Of a stretch of 64,000 bases of DNA, positions 27,142 to 35,243 are shown piece after piece (position 1 is the first letter of the stretch; each line of letters starts with the position of its first letter). Source of the DNA: Clostridia bacterium (GTDB lineage: Bacteria > Bacillota > Clostridia > Christensenellales > Aristaeellaceae); assembly GCA_017470145.1 (NCBI GenBank), contig JAFUFB010000006.1:1-64000 (forward strand). Direction: 5' to 3'. Position numbers and translations under genes: made by a program. The notes under the pieces were generated by a model that saw nothing but the letters and a program-made list of their open reading frames with translations, had not been told where the DNA came from and did no database searches.

Positions 27142-27837
27142 TTGCGATTGTTGGTCATCATTCCGGCCTACAATGAGGAAGCCAGCCTGCCAGCCACGGT
27201 TCGGGAGCTTCGGCAGAAGGCGCCGGAGGTGGATTTCGTCGTCGTCAACGATGGCTCTGGGGACGGGACGGAGAGCGTATGCCGAAAAAACGGATATCCG
27301 CTGCTGAACCTGCCCACCAATCTGGGGCTGACGGGCGCCTTTCAGACGGGAATGAGATTCGCCTTCGAACAGGGATACGACGGGGCGTTGCAGCTGGACG
27401 CAGACGGACAGCATGATCCCGCGTTTATCCAGCCCATGGCGGACAGGATGGAGCGGGAGGAGCTGGATCTGGTGCTGGGGTCCCGATTCCTGACGGAGAA
27501 GCGGCCCCGCAGCCTGCGCATGGTGGGTAATGCGCTGATCGAATGGGCCGTCCGGCTTACGACAGGAAAGATGGTCACGGATCCTACCTGCGGCATGCGG
27601 CTGTACGGCCGGCGGGTCATGGCCCATATGGCCTATTCCCCGGTAGCCCGGCCGGAGCCGGATACGCTGGCCTTCCTGATTCGCAGCGGAGCAAAAATTG
27701 GAGAGGCGCCGGTGTCCATCCGGGAGCGTCAGGCGGGGGAGAGCTATCTGAGCCTGGGACGCTCCTTCCGGTATATGGCACAGATGGGGATGAACATCTT
27801 CGTGCTGCAATGGGTGATGAAGAAGGAGAAGCTGTAG
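27142..27837 (+). CDS. soluble GT2 glycosyltransferase
   Basis: About 231 residues from the TTG at 27142, chosen because GGGGAGGA sits 9-10 bases upstream; the frame is open back to a TTG at 27103 with a weaker site. GT-A motifs are IIPAYNEEASL, VNDGSGDGT and LDADGQHDP. No membrane span is visible. GT2 proteins of this type are commonly encoded next to DUF2304 proteins, as here, and make polyprenyl-phosphate sugars or add sugars to lipid-linked intermediates. Ends two bases before the DUF2304 gene. Confidence 0.85.
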   Translation: MRLLVIIPAYNEEASLPATVRELRQKAPEVDFVVVNDGSGDGTESVCRKNGYPLLNLPTNLGLTGAFQTGMRFAFEQGYDGALQLDADGQHDPAFIQPMADRMEREELDLVLGSRFLTEKRPRSLRMVGNALIEWAVRLTTGKMVTDPTCGMRLYGRRVMAHMAYSPVARPEPDTLAFLIRSGAKIGEAPVSIRERQAGESYLSLGRSFRYMAQMGMNIFVLQWVMKKEKL

Positions 27838-27839
27838 CC

Positions 27840-28178
27840 ATGTCGTTAATGATGCGTATATTGTTGATCGCCGGGTCCCTGCTGACCGCCTTCTATGTTT
27901 TGCAGCGTGTGCGAAAAAGCAAAATGCGGACAGAGGATTCCCTGTTCTGGCTATGCTTTAGCCTGATCCTGGTGCTCATGGGGCTGTTGCCAAACCTGGT
28001 AACCGCGCTGGCCACCTGGATGGGGGTTTTGAGCGCGGCGAATCTGGTGTTTTTGATCGTCATTTTTTTCCTGATCATCAAGCTATTCCTGATGGATCAG
28101 CGGATTTCCGCCCTGCAGCGACAGGTGACAGAAACGGCGCAGAAGGTGGCGATTCAGGAGAAGGAGGAGGGAAAATAG
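27840..28178 (+). CDS. DUF2304 small membrane protein
   Basis: 112 residues with three hydrophobic spans and a short coiled-coil-like tail (MDQRISALQRQVTETAQ). The motifs KMRTEDSLFWLCFSLIL and the overall size match the DUF2304 family, which regularly accompanies GT2 glycosyltransferase genes. Start at ATG 27840, two bases after the GT2 stop; AAGAAGGAGAAG within the GT2 end serves as ribosome binding site. Probably a membrane partner of the preceding glycosyltransferase. Confidence 0.82.
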   Translation: MSLMMRILLIAGSLLTAFYVLQRVRKSKMRTEDSLFWLCFSLILVLMGLLPNLVTALATWMGVLSAANLVFLIVIFFLIIKLFLMDQRISALQRQVTETAQKVAIQEKEEGK

Positions 28179-28179
28179 G

Positions 28180-29133
28180 ATGGACCGAATTGCGGTGCTG
28201 ATTCCCTGCTACAACGAGGCGGCCACCATCGGGAAAGTGGCGACGGAATTTCGACAGGTATTGCCGGAAGCGGTGATCTATGTCTACGACAACAATTCCT
28301 CCGACGGCACCGGGGAGATTGCCCGGGGGCTGGGGTGCGTGGTCCGCAGGGAATACCAGCAGGGGAAGGGAAATGTGATCCGCCGAATGTTCTCCGAAAT
28401 CGACGCGGAATGCTATATCATGGTGGATGGGGACGATACCTATCCAGCGGAAAACGCCCGGGAGATGTGTGATCTGGTTTTGAGAGAGCGGGCAGATATG
28501 GTGATTGGCGACCGTCTTTCCTCCACCTATTTTCAGGAAAACAAACGGCCCTTTCATAACCTGGGCAACAGCCTGGTCCGGGGGAGCATCAATCGCCTGT
28601 TCCACACGGATATCAAGGATATCATGACCGGATATCGGGCCTTTAGCTATCGATTTGTAAAGACCTTCCCGGTGCTGTCCAAGGGCTTTGAAATTGAAAC
28701 AGAAATGACCATCCACGCCGTGGATAAGAATATGGATTTACGCAATGTGGTGGTGGAATACCGGAATCGACCGGAGGACAGCCAGTCCAAGCTCAACACC
28801 TATTCCGACGGCTTCAAGGTGCTGCTGATGATTCAGCGGCTATTCCGCACCTATCGCCCCCTGGGCTATTTCGGGCTGATCGCCGCCGTGCTGGCGGTGA
28901 TCGCCATCGCGTTCTTGATTCCGGTGCTGGTAACGTATGGAAAAACCGGCCTGGTGCCCCGCTTTCCGACGCTGATCGCCTGCGGCTTTGTGGGCATCGC
29001 GGCGCTGCAGGCCTTCTTTACCGGGCTGACGCTGAAAACCAGCTATCAGAAAAATCGGCAGGATTTCGAAATGGAGCTATACCGGGCCACGAATGATTTT
29101 CAGCGGAAAAAGCGGGAAAGCAGCTTGGACTGA
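28180..29133 (+). CDS. membrane-anchored GT2 glycosyltransferase (DPM1/GtrB-like)
   Basis: A 317-residue family-2 transferase with GT-A motifs IPCYNEAATI, YDNNSSDGT and VDGDDTYPAE. An acceptor region contains MTGYRAFSYRF, and two C-terminal membrane spans lie at about residues 229-250 and 262-285. It would make a polyprenyl-phosphate sugar on the cytoplasmic face. One base follows the DUF2304 stop, so it is the last gene of the operon. Its last 34 bases overlap the end of the convergent gtrA gene. Sugar unknown. Confidence 0.87.
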   Translation: MDRIAVLIPCYNEAATIGKVATEFRQVLPEAVIYVYDNNSSDGTGEIARGLGCVVRREYQQGKGNVIRRMFSEIDAECYIMVDGDDTYPAENAREMCDLVLRERADMVIGDRLSSTYFQENKRPFHNLGNSLVRGSINRLFHTDIKDIMTGYRAFSYRFVKTFPVLSKGFEIETEMTIHAVDKNMDLRNVVVEYRNRPEDSQSKLNTYSDGFKVLLMIQRLFRTYRPLGYFGLIAAVLAVIAIAFLIPVLVTYGKTGLVPRFPTLIACGFVGIAALQAFFTGLTLKTSYQKNRQDFEMELYRATNDFQRKKRESSLD

Positions 29134-29555
29134 AGCACGGCCCGCTTGGTAAAGAAATTCCAGAACATGACCAGCACCGTGGTAATGCAGGCATTGACCA
29201 TGTACATGGAGATATCCTTGCCCAGGATGGTGAAGAGCACCTGCTCCTCGCCAAAGATCAGGCGGAAAATCCACATCAGCAGCTCATTCCAGGCCAGGCC
29301 CAGGAGGCTGGTGACCAGGAAACCGGCCTTCGCTGCGGTGTTACTGCCCTTGGCAGAGGGCCAGATCCACAGCACGCTGAGAATGTAGTTGGCAAGTACG
29401 GCCACCAGGAAGGCGATGGGCAGGGCAATCAGGGTATCCAGCCCGGCGCCATCCCGCAGCAACACCAGCAGCGCAAACTGAATCAGGAAGCAAATACCGC
29501 CGGAAACCAGAAATTTGAAGACCTCGCTCCAGCGGGAAGAAGACTTAGCATTCAT
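29100..29555 (-). CDS. GtrA-family membrane protein (second copy)
   Basis: A 151-residue four-span protein of the GtrA family, flippase-like for polyprenyl-phosphate sugars (EVFKFLVSGGICFLIQFALL, ALPIAFLVAVLANYILSVLW). The end overlaps the GT2 gene on the other strand by 34 bases, so the two 3' ends are coding on both strands. It is co-directional with the deacetylase gene 17 bases upstream and is probably transcribed with it. Confidence 0.85.
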   Translation of the reverse strand: MNAKSSSRWSEVFKFLVSGGICFLIQFALLVLLRDGAGLDTLIALPIAFLVAVLANYILSVLWIWPSAKGSNTAAKAGFLVTSLLGLAWNELLMWIFRLIFGEEQVLFTILGKDISMYMVNACITTVLVMFWNFFTKRAVLQSKLLSRFFR

Positions 29556-29572
29556 AGCGAAAACTCCTTTGA

Positions 29573-30466
29573 TTATTCATATCGGGGAAGATTCATGAGC
29601 ATATCGAATTCCACGTCCCGCTGCGGGGCAAGAAAGGCTTTTCGGTCATCCGGGCCGTATTCAGCCGTGATCTCAGAGGAAAGACAATGCCCAGGATGGG
29701 ACAGGACCTCCAGATAGGCCGCCTTCCCCTGGGCATATTTTTGCATGCGGGGCAGCAGCAGGGAGACGCGCCGCAAATCCATCTCGCCGGTCATGGCCAC
29801 GCCGAACACCTCCCCCGTCGGAATCCCCGCCCGCTGCAGCTTTCTCCGAACGGAATGGCTGAGGGCATGCAGCACCCGGTTTTTCAGCAGATTGACGGGA
29901 GAAAGGGATCGAGGAATCCCCGGGGTTGAAAGGAACATGGAGAGGGGCTCAGCGGAGCAGCGAATAAACCGCACTCTGCCTCCCAGATTCATCCGGTCCA
30001 GGGTAAGCATCAAGGCCTCAAAAACCAAGGGGATCATATGGGTGTGCACATGGCTGTCGATCCGCAGCGCCAAGGGGTTTCCGTCGGCGTCTTTGATCTC
30101 ATCCGTTTCCCGAAGAAAAGCCAGAATTTGCGCCTCCATCTCCCGTGAATAGTCGGCAATGATTTTTTTTCGGCCGGGCAAAAAGTTGTGAAGAAAAATC
30201 TTACCCCAGGAATTGTGAATGATCTGTTTTTGCGGGAGAGAGGAGAGCCAAAAACCGTCGATCAAATTGATATGCACAGAAAGCAGGGGCTTGCGGGGAA
30301 ACTGATCCCATTCCTGACGCAGCACACCCATGCACTCCGCGTAACAGCCCATATTGGTCATTACGCTGAGACTGTCGATCCGCCCGGCGCGCAGCAGCAC
30401 CAGGATGCGCTTGGAATTTTCAAGGGACGCGGCATAATCATCCGCGTGGAAATCAATTTCGTACAC
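29573..30466 (-). CDS. ChbG/HpnK (YdjC-like) carbohydrate deacetylase
   Basis: About 297 residues of the YdjC/ChbG/HpnK family, metal-dependent deacetylases of N-acetylated sugars. The N-terminal metal motif is IDFHADDYA and the second histidine site is IDSHVHTHMIP. The GTG at 30466 is preferred because the open frame upstream (to 30514) runs through the promoter at 30505-30533. The ribosome binding site GGAGGAG is unusually close to it. It probably deacetylates a sugar of the surface polymer or a precursor before flipping, since GtrA is the next gene; substrate unproven. Confidence 0.82.
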   Translation of the reverse strand: MYEIDFHADDYAASLENSKRILVLLRAGRIDSLSVMTNMGCYAECMGVLRQEWDQFPRKPLLSVHINLIDGFWLSSLPQKQIIHNSWGKIFLHNFLPGRKKIIADYSREMEAQILAFLRETDEIKDADGNPLALRIDSHVHTHMIPLVFEALMLTLDRMNLGGRVRFIRCSAEPLSMFLSTPGIPRSLSPVNLLKNRVLHALSHSVRRKLQRAGIPTGEVFGVAMTGEMDLRRVSLLLPRMQKYAQGKAAYLEVLSHPGHCLSSEITAEYGPDDRKAFLAPQRDVEFDMLMNLPRYE

Positions 30467-30504
30467 GGCTCCTCCAGCGGTAAAATCCTTCTGACACCGG
30501 GAAG

Positions 30505-30533
30505 ATGATAGCAAAAAAAGGGGAGAAGGTCAA
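30505..30533 (-). promoter_or_regulatory. promoter for the deacetylase/gtrA pair
   Basis: On the minus strand TTGACC (30533-30528), a 17-base spacer and TATCAT (30510-30505). Transcription would begin near 30498, which supports the GTG start at 30466. Confidence 0.6.
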
Positions 30534-30662
30534 GGCTGGCAGGGATTGAAGGGAGACTTGTCGAATTTTTTCGAAATGTGGGATTTTACGGGCGTAAGAT
30601 ACCATATGGATTTTTGCCGTCGAGAGGAGAGACCTGGCCCGGGGCCGGTCAATGATATTTGC

Positions 30663-32237
30663 ATGAACAAGGGATCAAAGCGCTGGACAAGATGGCCGCT
30701 GGGGGAAAAACAGCTGTGGAGCCGGATGCCAGAGGTTTTTGGGTATGCCCTGGCGGGGGCCTTCTGTTGCGGTCTCTTGACCCATGGCATGGCGCTGTTT
30801 AACAAGCTGTCCTGGCACGATGATATTTTTTCACTTTTCATGACGGGGACGACGGTGAAGCTGGGCCGCTGGATGCTGCACGTGATTGTGGAATTCGAAA
30901 AATGGTTCTATGGCAACGGCCAATTCAGCATCCCCGCGGTCAACGGCATGTATTCCCTGGTGTGCATCGGGCTTTCCGCGGGGCTGCTGGTCAGTCACTG
31001 GCGGATTCGCTCCCGATCCCTCAGCGCGCTGACGGGGATAATGATGGCGGTTTTTCCCGTAATCACGGGACTGTTCAGCTTCATGTTCACCGTCCATTAT
31101 TATATGCTGTCCCTCCTGATGATCGTGGGTGGCAGCCTACTGATCTGTGCCAAGGGCAAAGCCGCCTGGGGGAAAAAGCTGGCGGGCGTCCTGCTGTGCG
31201 GATGCGCGGTGGGGATCTATCAGGCCTTTATCCCCATCATGCTGATGATCATCCTGATCGACGTAATCATGGATTTGATCCAGGGGGAAGAAAAGGTGAG
31301 TACCCTTCTGGGGAGAGTGTTGATTCTGGCGTTGTGCGTAGCGGGGGCCATGGGGGTCTATTTTGCGGGGAGCCAATACTTCCTGTGGAAGGAAAACCTG
31401 CAGCTGGACAGCTATATGGGCATCAGCGAGATGGGCACGGCCACCCTGGGGGATTACCTGAACCGGGTCATCGTGGCCTACCGGGAGTTTTTCCACCCGA
31501 CCCATTTTTCCCTCTGGGATATGTATCCCCAGGCCATGTTCAATGTGTATCGGCTGATGCTTTGCCTGGACATCCTGCTGGGGCTCCTTTGCGCGATGCA
31601 AACCTGGAAAAAGAGCCCGGTGAAGGCGTTGCTGCTTTTGGCAGCCCTGGCCCTGGTGCCCCTGGGGTGCAATTTTATCTTCGTCATGTCGGAGGAGATT
31701 CACAGCCTGATGGTCTATGGCCAGGTGATGCAGATGGTGCTGCTGGTTTGCCTCGTTGACAAGGCAGAATGGCCTGTGGCAAAGGTCAAACCCCTCCTCC
31801 GCCGGGGGACTGCGCTGCTGATGGCGCTGGGAGGCATCATGTATTTCCGGTATGACAACCAATGCTATCTGAAGGCGGTGTTTCAGCAACAGGAGGCCAT
31901 TTCCTGGAACACCACCCTGGTGACCCGCATCGAATCCATCGAGGGCTTCCGGGATGAGCTGCCGGTAGCCTTTGTAAACCGGGAAAACATGCAGGATCGG
32001 AACCTGTATAACCTGACGGAATTTGATTTCCTGTCCATCGGCACCTATGATAATAATATTCAGGGGTTCATGAATGACTGGGCCTGGAAATCCTTTATGG
32101 AGCGTTGGTGCGGCTTTGGACCCCAAATGGTGGACGCCCAACTGGTGGAAAACTGGCCGGAGGTACAGGCCATGCCCAGCTATCCGGACGCGGGCTCCAT
32201 TCAGATTTTGCAGGATGTCATCGTGGTGAAGTTCTGA
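30663..32237 (+). CDS. GtrII-family glucosyltransferase-like membrane protein (paralogue C)
   Basis: About 524 residues from the ATG at 30663. The frame is open to 30546, but the alignable paralogues begin about 40 residues before the SWHDDIFSLF motif, which fits 30663; no good ribosome binding site is visible at either. It shares THGMALFNKLSWHDD, VPLGCNFIFVMS, YFRYDNQCYLKAVFQQ and WPEVQAMPSYPDAGS with the two genes at 12938-16035. A polyprenyl-phosphate-sugar-dependent GT-C transferase is likely. It lies on the other strand, about 15 kb from the tandem pair. Confidence 0.8.
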   Translation: MNKGSKRWTRWPLGEKQLWSRMPEVFGYALAGAFCCGLLTHGMALFNKLSWHDDIFSLFMTGTTVKLGRWMLHVIVEFEKWFYGNGQFSIPAVNGMYSLVCIGLSAGLLVSHWRIRSRSLSALTGIMMAVFPVITGLFSFMFTVHYYMLSLLMIVGGSLLICAKGKAAWGKKLAGVLLCGCAVGIYQAFIPIMLMIILIDVIMDLIQGEEKVSTLLGRVLILALCVAGAMGVYFAGSQYFLWKENLQLDSYMGISEMGTATLGDYLNRVIVAYREFFHPTHFSLWDMYPQAMFNVYRLMLCLDILLGLLCAMQTWKKSPVKALLLLAALALVPLGCNFIFVMSEEIHSLMVYGQVMQMVLLVCLVDKAEWPVAKVKPLLRRGTALLMALGGIMYFRYDNQCYLKAVFQQQEAISWNTTLVTRIESIEGFRDELPVAFVNRENMQDRNLYNLTEFDFLSIGTYDNNIQGFMNDWAWKSFMERWCGFGPQMVDAQLVENWPEVQAMPSYPDAGSIQILQDVIVVKF

Positions 32238-32318
32238 TGGGGAGCGAGCTCTCCCCTACAGTGGAAGCGAGGACAAGCATAAGACGAATTTGAGCGGGAA
32301 AGGAGCAGTGGTCTACGG

Positions 32319-34358
32319 ATGAGAGGCGACGAGGAAGCGAGAGCGGATCGCAACCAAATTCGGAGTTCGATCAATCTTCGAATTCTTTTTCAGGCCCTGG
32401 TGACCTATGTGGGCGTTTCCTACCAATTGGAATTGAATTCCATGATTGATTATTGGGGCCTGCAGGGGTTCACAGCTGTGCGCTGGAACCTGGGCATGTC
32501 CTTTGATCCCTTCTCGCTGGCGCACTTTCTGCTTCTCCCGGGGCTGTATCTGTTGTACACGGCTATTTCTAACGCTTGGGAAAAGGCGGGAGAGAAAACC
32601 TGGAATGTCCAGCGGGCCGGAAGGCTGGGGCGCCGAGCGGGGCTGACCGTGCAGCTGCCGTCGGCTTTATTCGCGGCCATGATGGTGCTGGGGTGGTCCT
32701 TCGCCAGGTATAATTCCTGGATTCAGGTGCTGACCCTTCGGCATGGACAGCTAATCAAAAGTTTAATTGTTTTCTGGGGGTATGAGCTGCTGTTTCGCCA
32801 TCTGATTCAGTATTTGTATTTGAGATTCTCCCTGGGTTTCCCGGGCCTGGCCGCCTTTTCCTTTCGAAAATGCAGGTTCTGGGGATGGTATGAAAACAAG
32901 CTGCGCCGGGTCCCTTTTCGAACGGTGGCACTGACGCTGCTGATCCTGTATCTTCCGATGATGCTAATCTCCTATCCCGGGCTCATCGTTTCCGACACCG
33001 TGGGCCAAACCCTCATTGGCTTTCCCGCCCTGGCGGAGACCGAGGCCGGACCGATGAGCAAGCCTGGCTGGTATCTGAATAACCATCATCCCGTGGCCCA
33101 TACCATGCTGATTCACCTGTGCCTGGTGGTGGGACAGCGGGTGCTGCATTCCTGGAACGCGGGGTACTATCTTTACACATGGCTGCAGGCTCTGACTTTT
33201 ATTGGCACGGTGGCATTTCTGGTTCGGGAATATATCCGGAAATATGGCATTCCTCCCTGGTATGCGGTAGGAATGGTAGCTTATATCTTCGTTAGCCCCC
33301 TGATTCATAATTACTTCATTATGAACACGAAGGATGTGTTTTATAGCCTGTTTCTGCTGCTGACCATGTATTTCTGGTATCAGCTATTGACCACCGGTGG
33401 AACAAAGAATCTGTTGCTTTTGCTCCTGTTCGGGGCGGGAACGATTATCTTCCGAAACGAAGGACAATATGTGCTCCTGCTTTCCGCCATAGGCAGCATC
33501 CTCCTGAATCGGGAAAGAAGGAAACAGTTTGCCGCGGTGCTGCTGGCGGTGGTGCTGTTTTCGGTGGGTTATTTTCATCTGCTGTTTCCAGCCCTGGGAA
33601 TCGTTCCGGGCAGCCAGCGGGAGATGCTGTCCATCCCTTTCCAACAAACGGCCCGCTATCTGACGGACCATGACGATCAGGTAACGGCGGAAGAACGGGA
33701 GGCCATCGACGCAGTGCTAATTTATGAGCAGATTTCGGAAAACTACGATCCGAACCTTTCCGATCCCGTAAAGGATCTCTATCGAGAAGAAGCGACCTCG
33801 GGAGATCTGATCCGATATATGATCACCTGGGCGAAAATGGGAGTCAAACATCCGAGTACTTACCTCTCCGCCTTTTTAAACAATAAATATGAATACTTTT
33901 ATCCGGATCAGGAGCTGCTTTCTTTCGAATCCTATAAGCGAACCAGCTTCCTGTTTTCCTGGATTACGGAGCTGGCAGAAAAGGTGGGGGTCGCCCCGGC
34001 TCAGCCGGTACGGCTGAAGCGGCTTCGGGATCTTTCGGACGATTTTTGGGGCTGGCTGAGAGAATCCACTCCCTTGTCTGTGCTGGTAAGCACCTCGCTA
34101 TACCCATGGATGGTGATTCTGTTATTCTGCTACAGCCTTCGGAAACGGGACCGCCAGATGATCTCCCTCTGCCTGATTCCCATGATTGTGCTGCTGGTTT
34201 GCATGACGGGACCCACAAACGGAAACTACAGCCGATACACCTTCCCCCTGGCGCTGGCCTTGCCCTTCTTTGGCCCCGTGGTTCATCCCCGGGCCTCCCG
34301 CCCTTTATTTGACAGGCCCAGTTCCACCGACTATACTTCTTTTCATTCCCAGAGGTAA
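32319..34358 (+). CDS. large polytopic membrane protein (DUF6020-like, GT-C-type layout)
   Basis: A 679-residue protein with about 14 membrane spans. Marks include SYPGLIVSDTVGQTL in the first outer loop after the N-terminal cluster of spans, NNHHPVAHTMLIH, and NTKDVFYSLFLLLTM. I place it near DUF6020-type proteins, which are probable GT-C glycosyltransferases; it shares the YPG-x-SD loop motif with the protein at 36970-38496. The N-terminus, MRGDEEARADRNQ, is unlike a membrane-protein start and resembles a reading of the dispersed repeat. The last codons overlap the promoter of the next gene. Confidence 0.7.
   Translation: MRGDEEARADRNQIRSSINLRILFQALVTYVGVSYQLELNSMIDYWGLQGFTAVRWNLGMSFDPFSLAHFLLLPGLYLLYTAISNAWEKAGEKTWNVQRAGRLGRRAGLTVQLPSALFAAMMVLGWSFARYNSWIQVLTLRHGQLIKSLIVFWGYELLFRHLIQYLYLRFSLGFPGLAAFSFRKCRFWGWYENKLRRVPFRTVALTLLILYLPMMLISYPGLIVSDTVGQTLIGFPALAETEAGPMSKPGWYLNNHHPVAHTMLIHLCLVVGQRVLHSWNAGYYLYTWLQALTFIGTVAFLVREYIRKYGIPPWYAVGMVAYIFVSPLIHNYFIMNTKDVFYSLFLLLTMYFWYQLLTTGGTKNLLLLLLFGAGTIIFRNEGQYVLLLSAIGSILLNRERRKQFAAVLLAVVLFSVGYFHLLFPALGIVPGSQREMLSIPFQQTARYLTDHDDQVTAEEREAIDAVLIYEQISENYDPNLSDPVKDLYREEATSGDLIRYMITWAKMGVKHPSTYLSAFLNNKYEYFYPDQELLSFESYKRTSFLFSWITELAEKVGVAPAQPVRLKRLRDLSDDFWGWLRESTPLSVLVSTSLYPWMVILLFCYSLRKRDRQMISLCLIPMIVLLVCMTGPTNGNYSRYTFPLALALPFFGPVVHPRASRPLFDRPSSTDYTSFHSQR
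34309..34337 (+). promoter_or_regulatory. promoter for the TrmH-family gene
   Basis: A perfect TTGACA (34309-34314), a 17-base spacer and TATACT (34332-34337), inside the 3' end of the preceding gene; AAGGAGGAA and the ATG at 34382 follow. Confidence 0.65.
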
Positions 34359-34381
34359 ACCTCGCGGGAAAAGGAGGAATC

Positions 34382-35119
34382 ATGCCTTCATTAAGCGCTT
34401 ATAAATCAGACCTGGAGTATAGCTATGCTCCAGGTATTTTCCCCAGCATGGAATGTCTGCTATACCGCCCGGACCAGGTTCGTCGACTCCTGGTACACTC
34501 CGGCGCGCTAGGCCGGGAAGGCGCTGAAAAGCTCATCGCTCTGGCCCATGAAATTGGCGTTCGAGTGGAGGAGGCGGATCGCGCCCTGGCCCGAATCAGC
34601 GGAAAAGAGAACTGCTATGCCGCCGCTGTTTTTGAAAAATTTACAGACACGCTGGATCCATCCCAGCCCCATGTCCTGCTCCATCAGCCCGGCGACAGCG
34701 GCAATGTGGGCACCATTCTTCGCACGGCCCTGGGGTTGGGAATAGAGGATATCGCCCTGGTGCGCCCCTGCGTGGATCTCTTCGATCCCCGGACGGTGCG
34801 CGCCAGCATGGGCGGCCTGTTCCGCCTGCGGGTCAGAATGTACGATACCTTCGAGGCCTATCGGGATGAAATGGCCTCCCGGGATTATTACCCCTTTATG
34901 CTGGATGCCTCCGTTCCACTTTCTGAGGCCCTGCATGCTCCTGTTTCTCCTCGCCGAACCCTGATTTTCGGCAACGAAGGCCGCGGTCTGCCTCCCGAAT
35001 TCGCCCAGATTGGGCAGCCCGTCCGGATTCCCAGCAATGATAAGGTGGATTCCTTGAATCTCGCCATCGCTGCTGGCATCGGCATCTACGCCTTCCAGGA
35101 GCGGTACCGAGAAAAGTGA
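34382..35119 (+). CDS. TrmH/SpoU-family RNA 2'-O-methyltransferase
   Basis: A 245-residue SPOUT methyltransferase that uses SAM to 2'-O-methylate a ribose of tRNA or rRNA. The three knot motifs are GDSGNVGTILRTA, FGNEGRGLP and KVDSLNLAIAAGIGIYAF. An N-terminal substrate-binding region covers about 1-95. It has its own promoter and terminator and is a housekeeping gene inside the polysaccharide locus. The target nucleotide cannot be told from the sequence. Confidence 0.92.
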   Translation: MPSLSAYKSDLEYSYAPGIFPSMECLLYRPDQVRRLLVHSGALGREGAEKLIALAHEIGVRVEEADRALARISGKENCYAAAVFEKFTDTLDPSQPHVLLHQPGDSGNVGTILRTALGLGIEDIALVRPCVDLFDPRTVRASMGGLFRLRVRMYDTFEAYRDEMASRDYYPFMLDASVPLSEALHAPVSPRRTLIFGNEGRGLPPEFAQIGQPVRIPSNDKVDSLNLAIAAGIGIYAFQERYREK

Positions 35120-35169
35120 ATGGATATGTCTCTTTGTTGAATTAAATCGTGAAAGCACCATCGGACAAA

Positions 35170-35206
35170 ACAGGGGAGCGACCATCGTCGCTCCCCTGTT
35201 TATTTT
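35170..35206 (+). terminator. intrinsic terminator after the TrmH-family gene
   Basis: Perfect 12-bp arms ACAGGGGAGCGA (35170-35181) and TCGCTCCCCTGT (35188-35199), followed by TTTATTTT. Confidence 0.85.
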
Positions 35207-35243
35207 CCCCTTTGAAAAAGGACTGCATATGTCCCGCTGTCAC

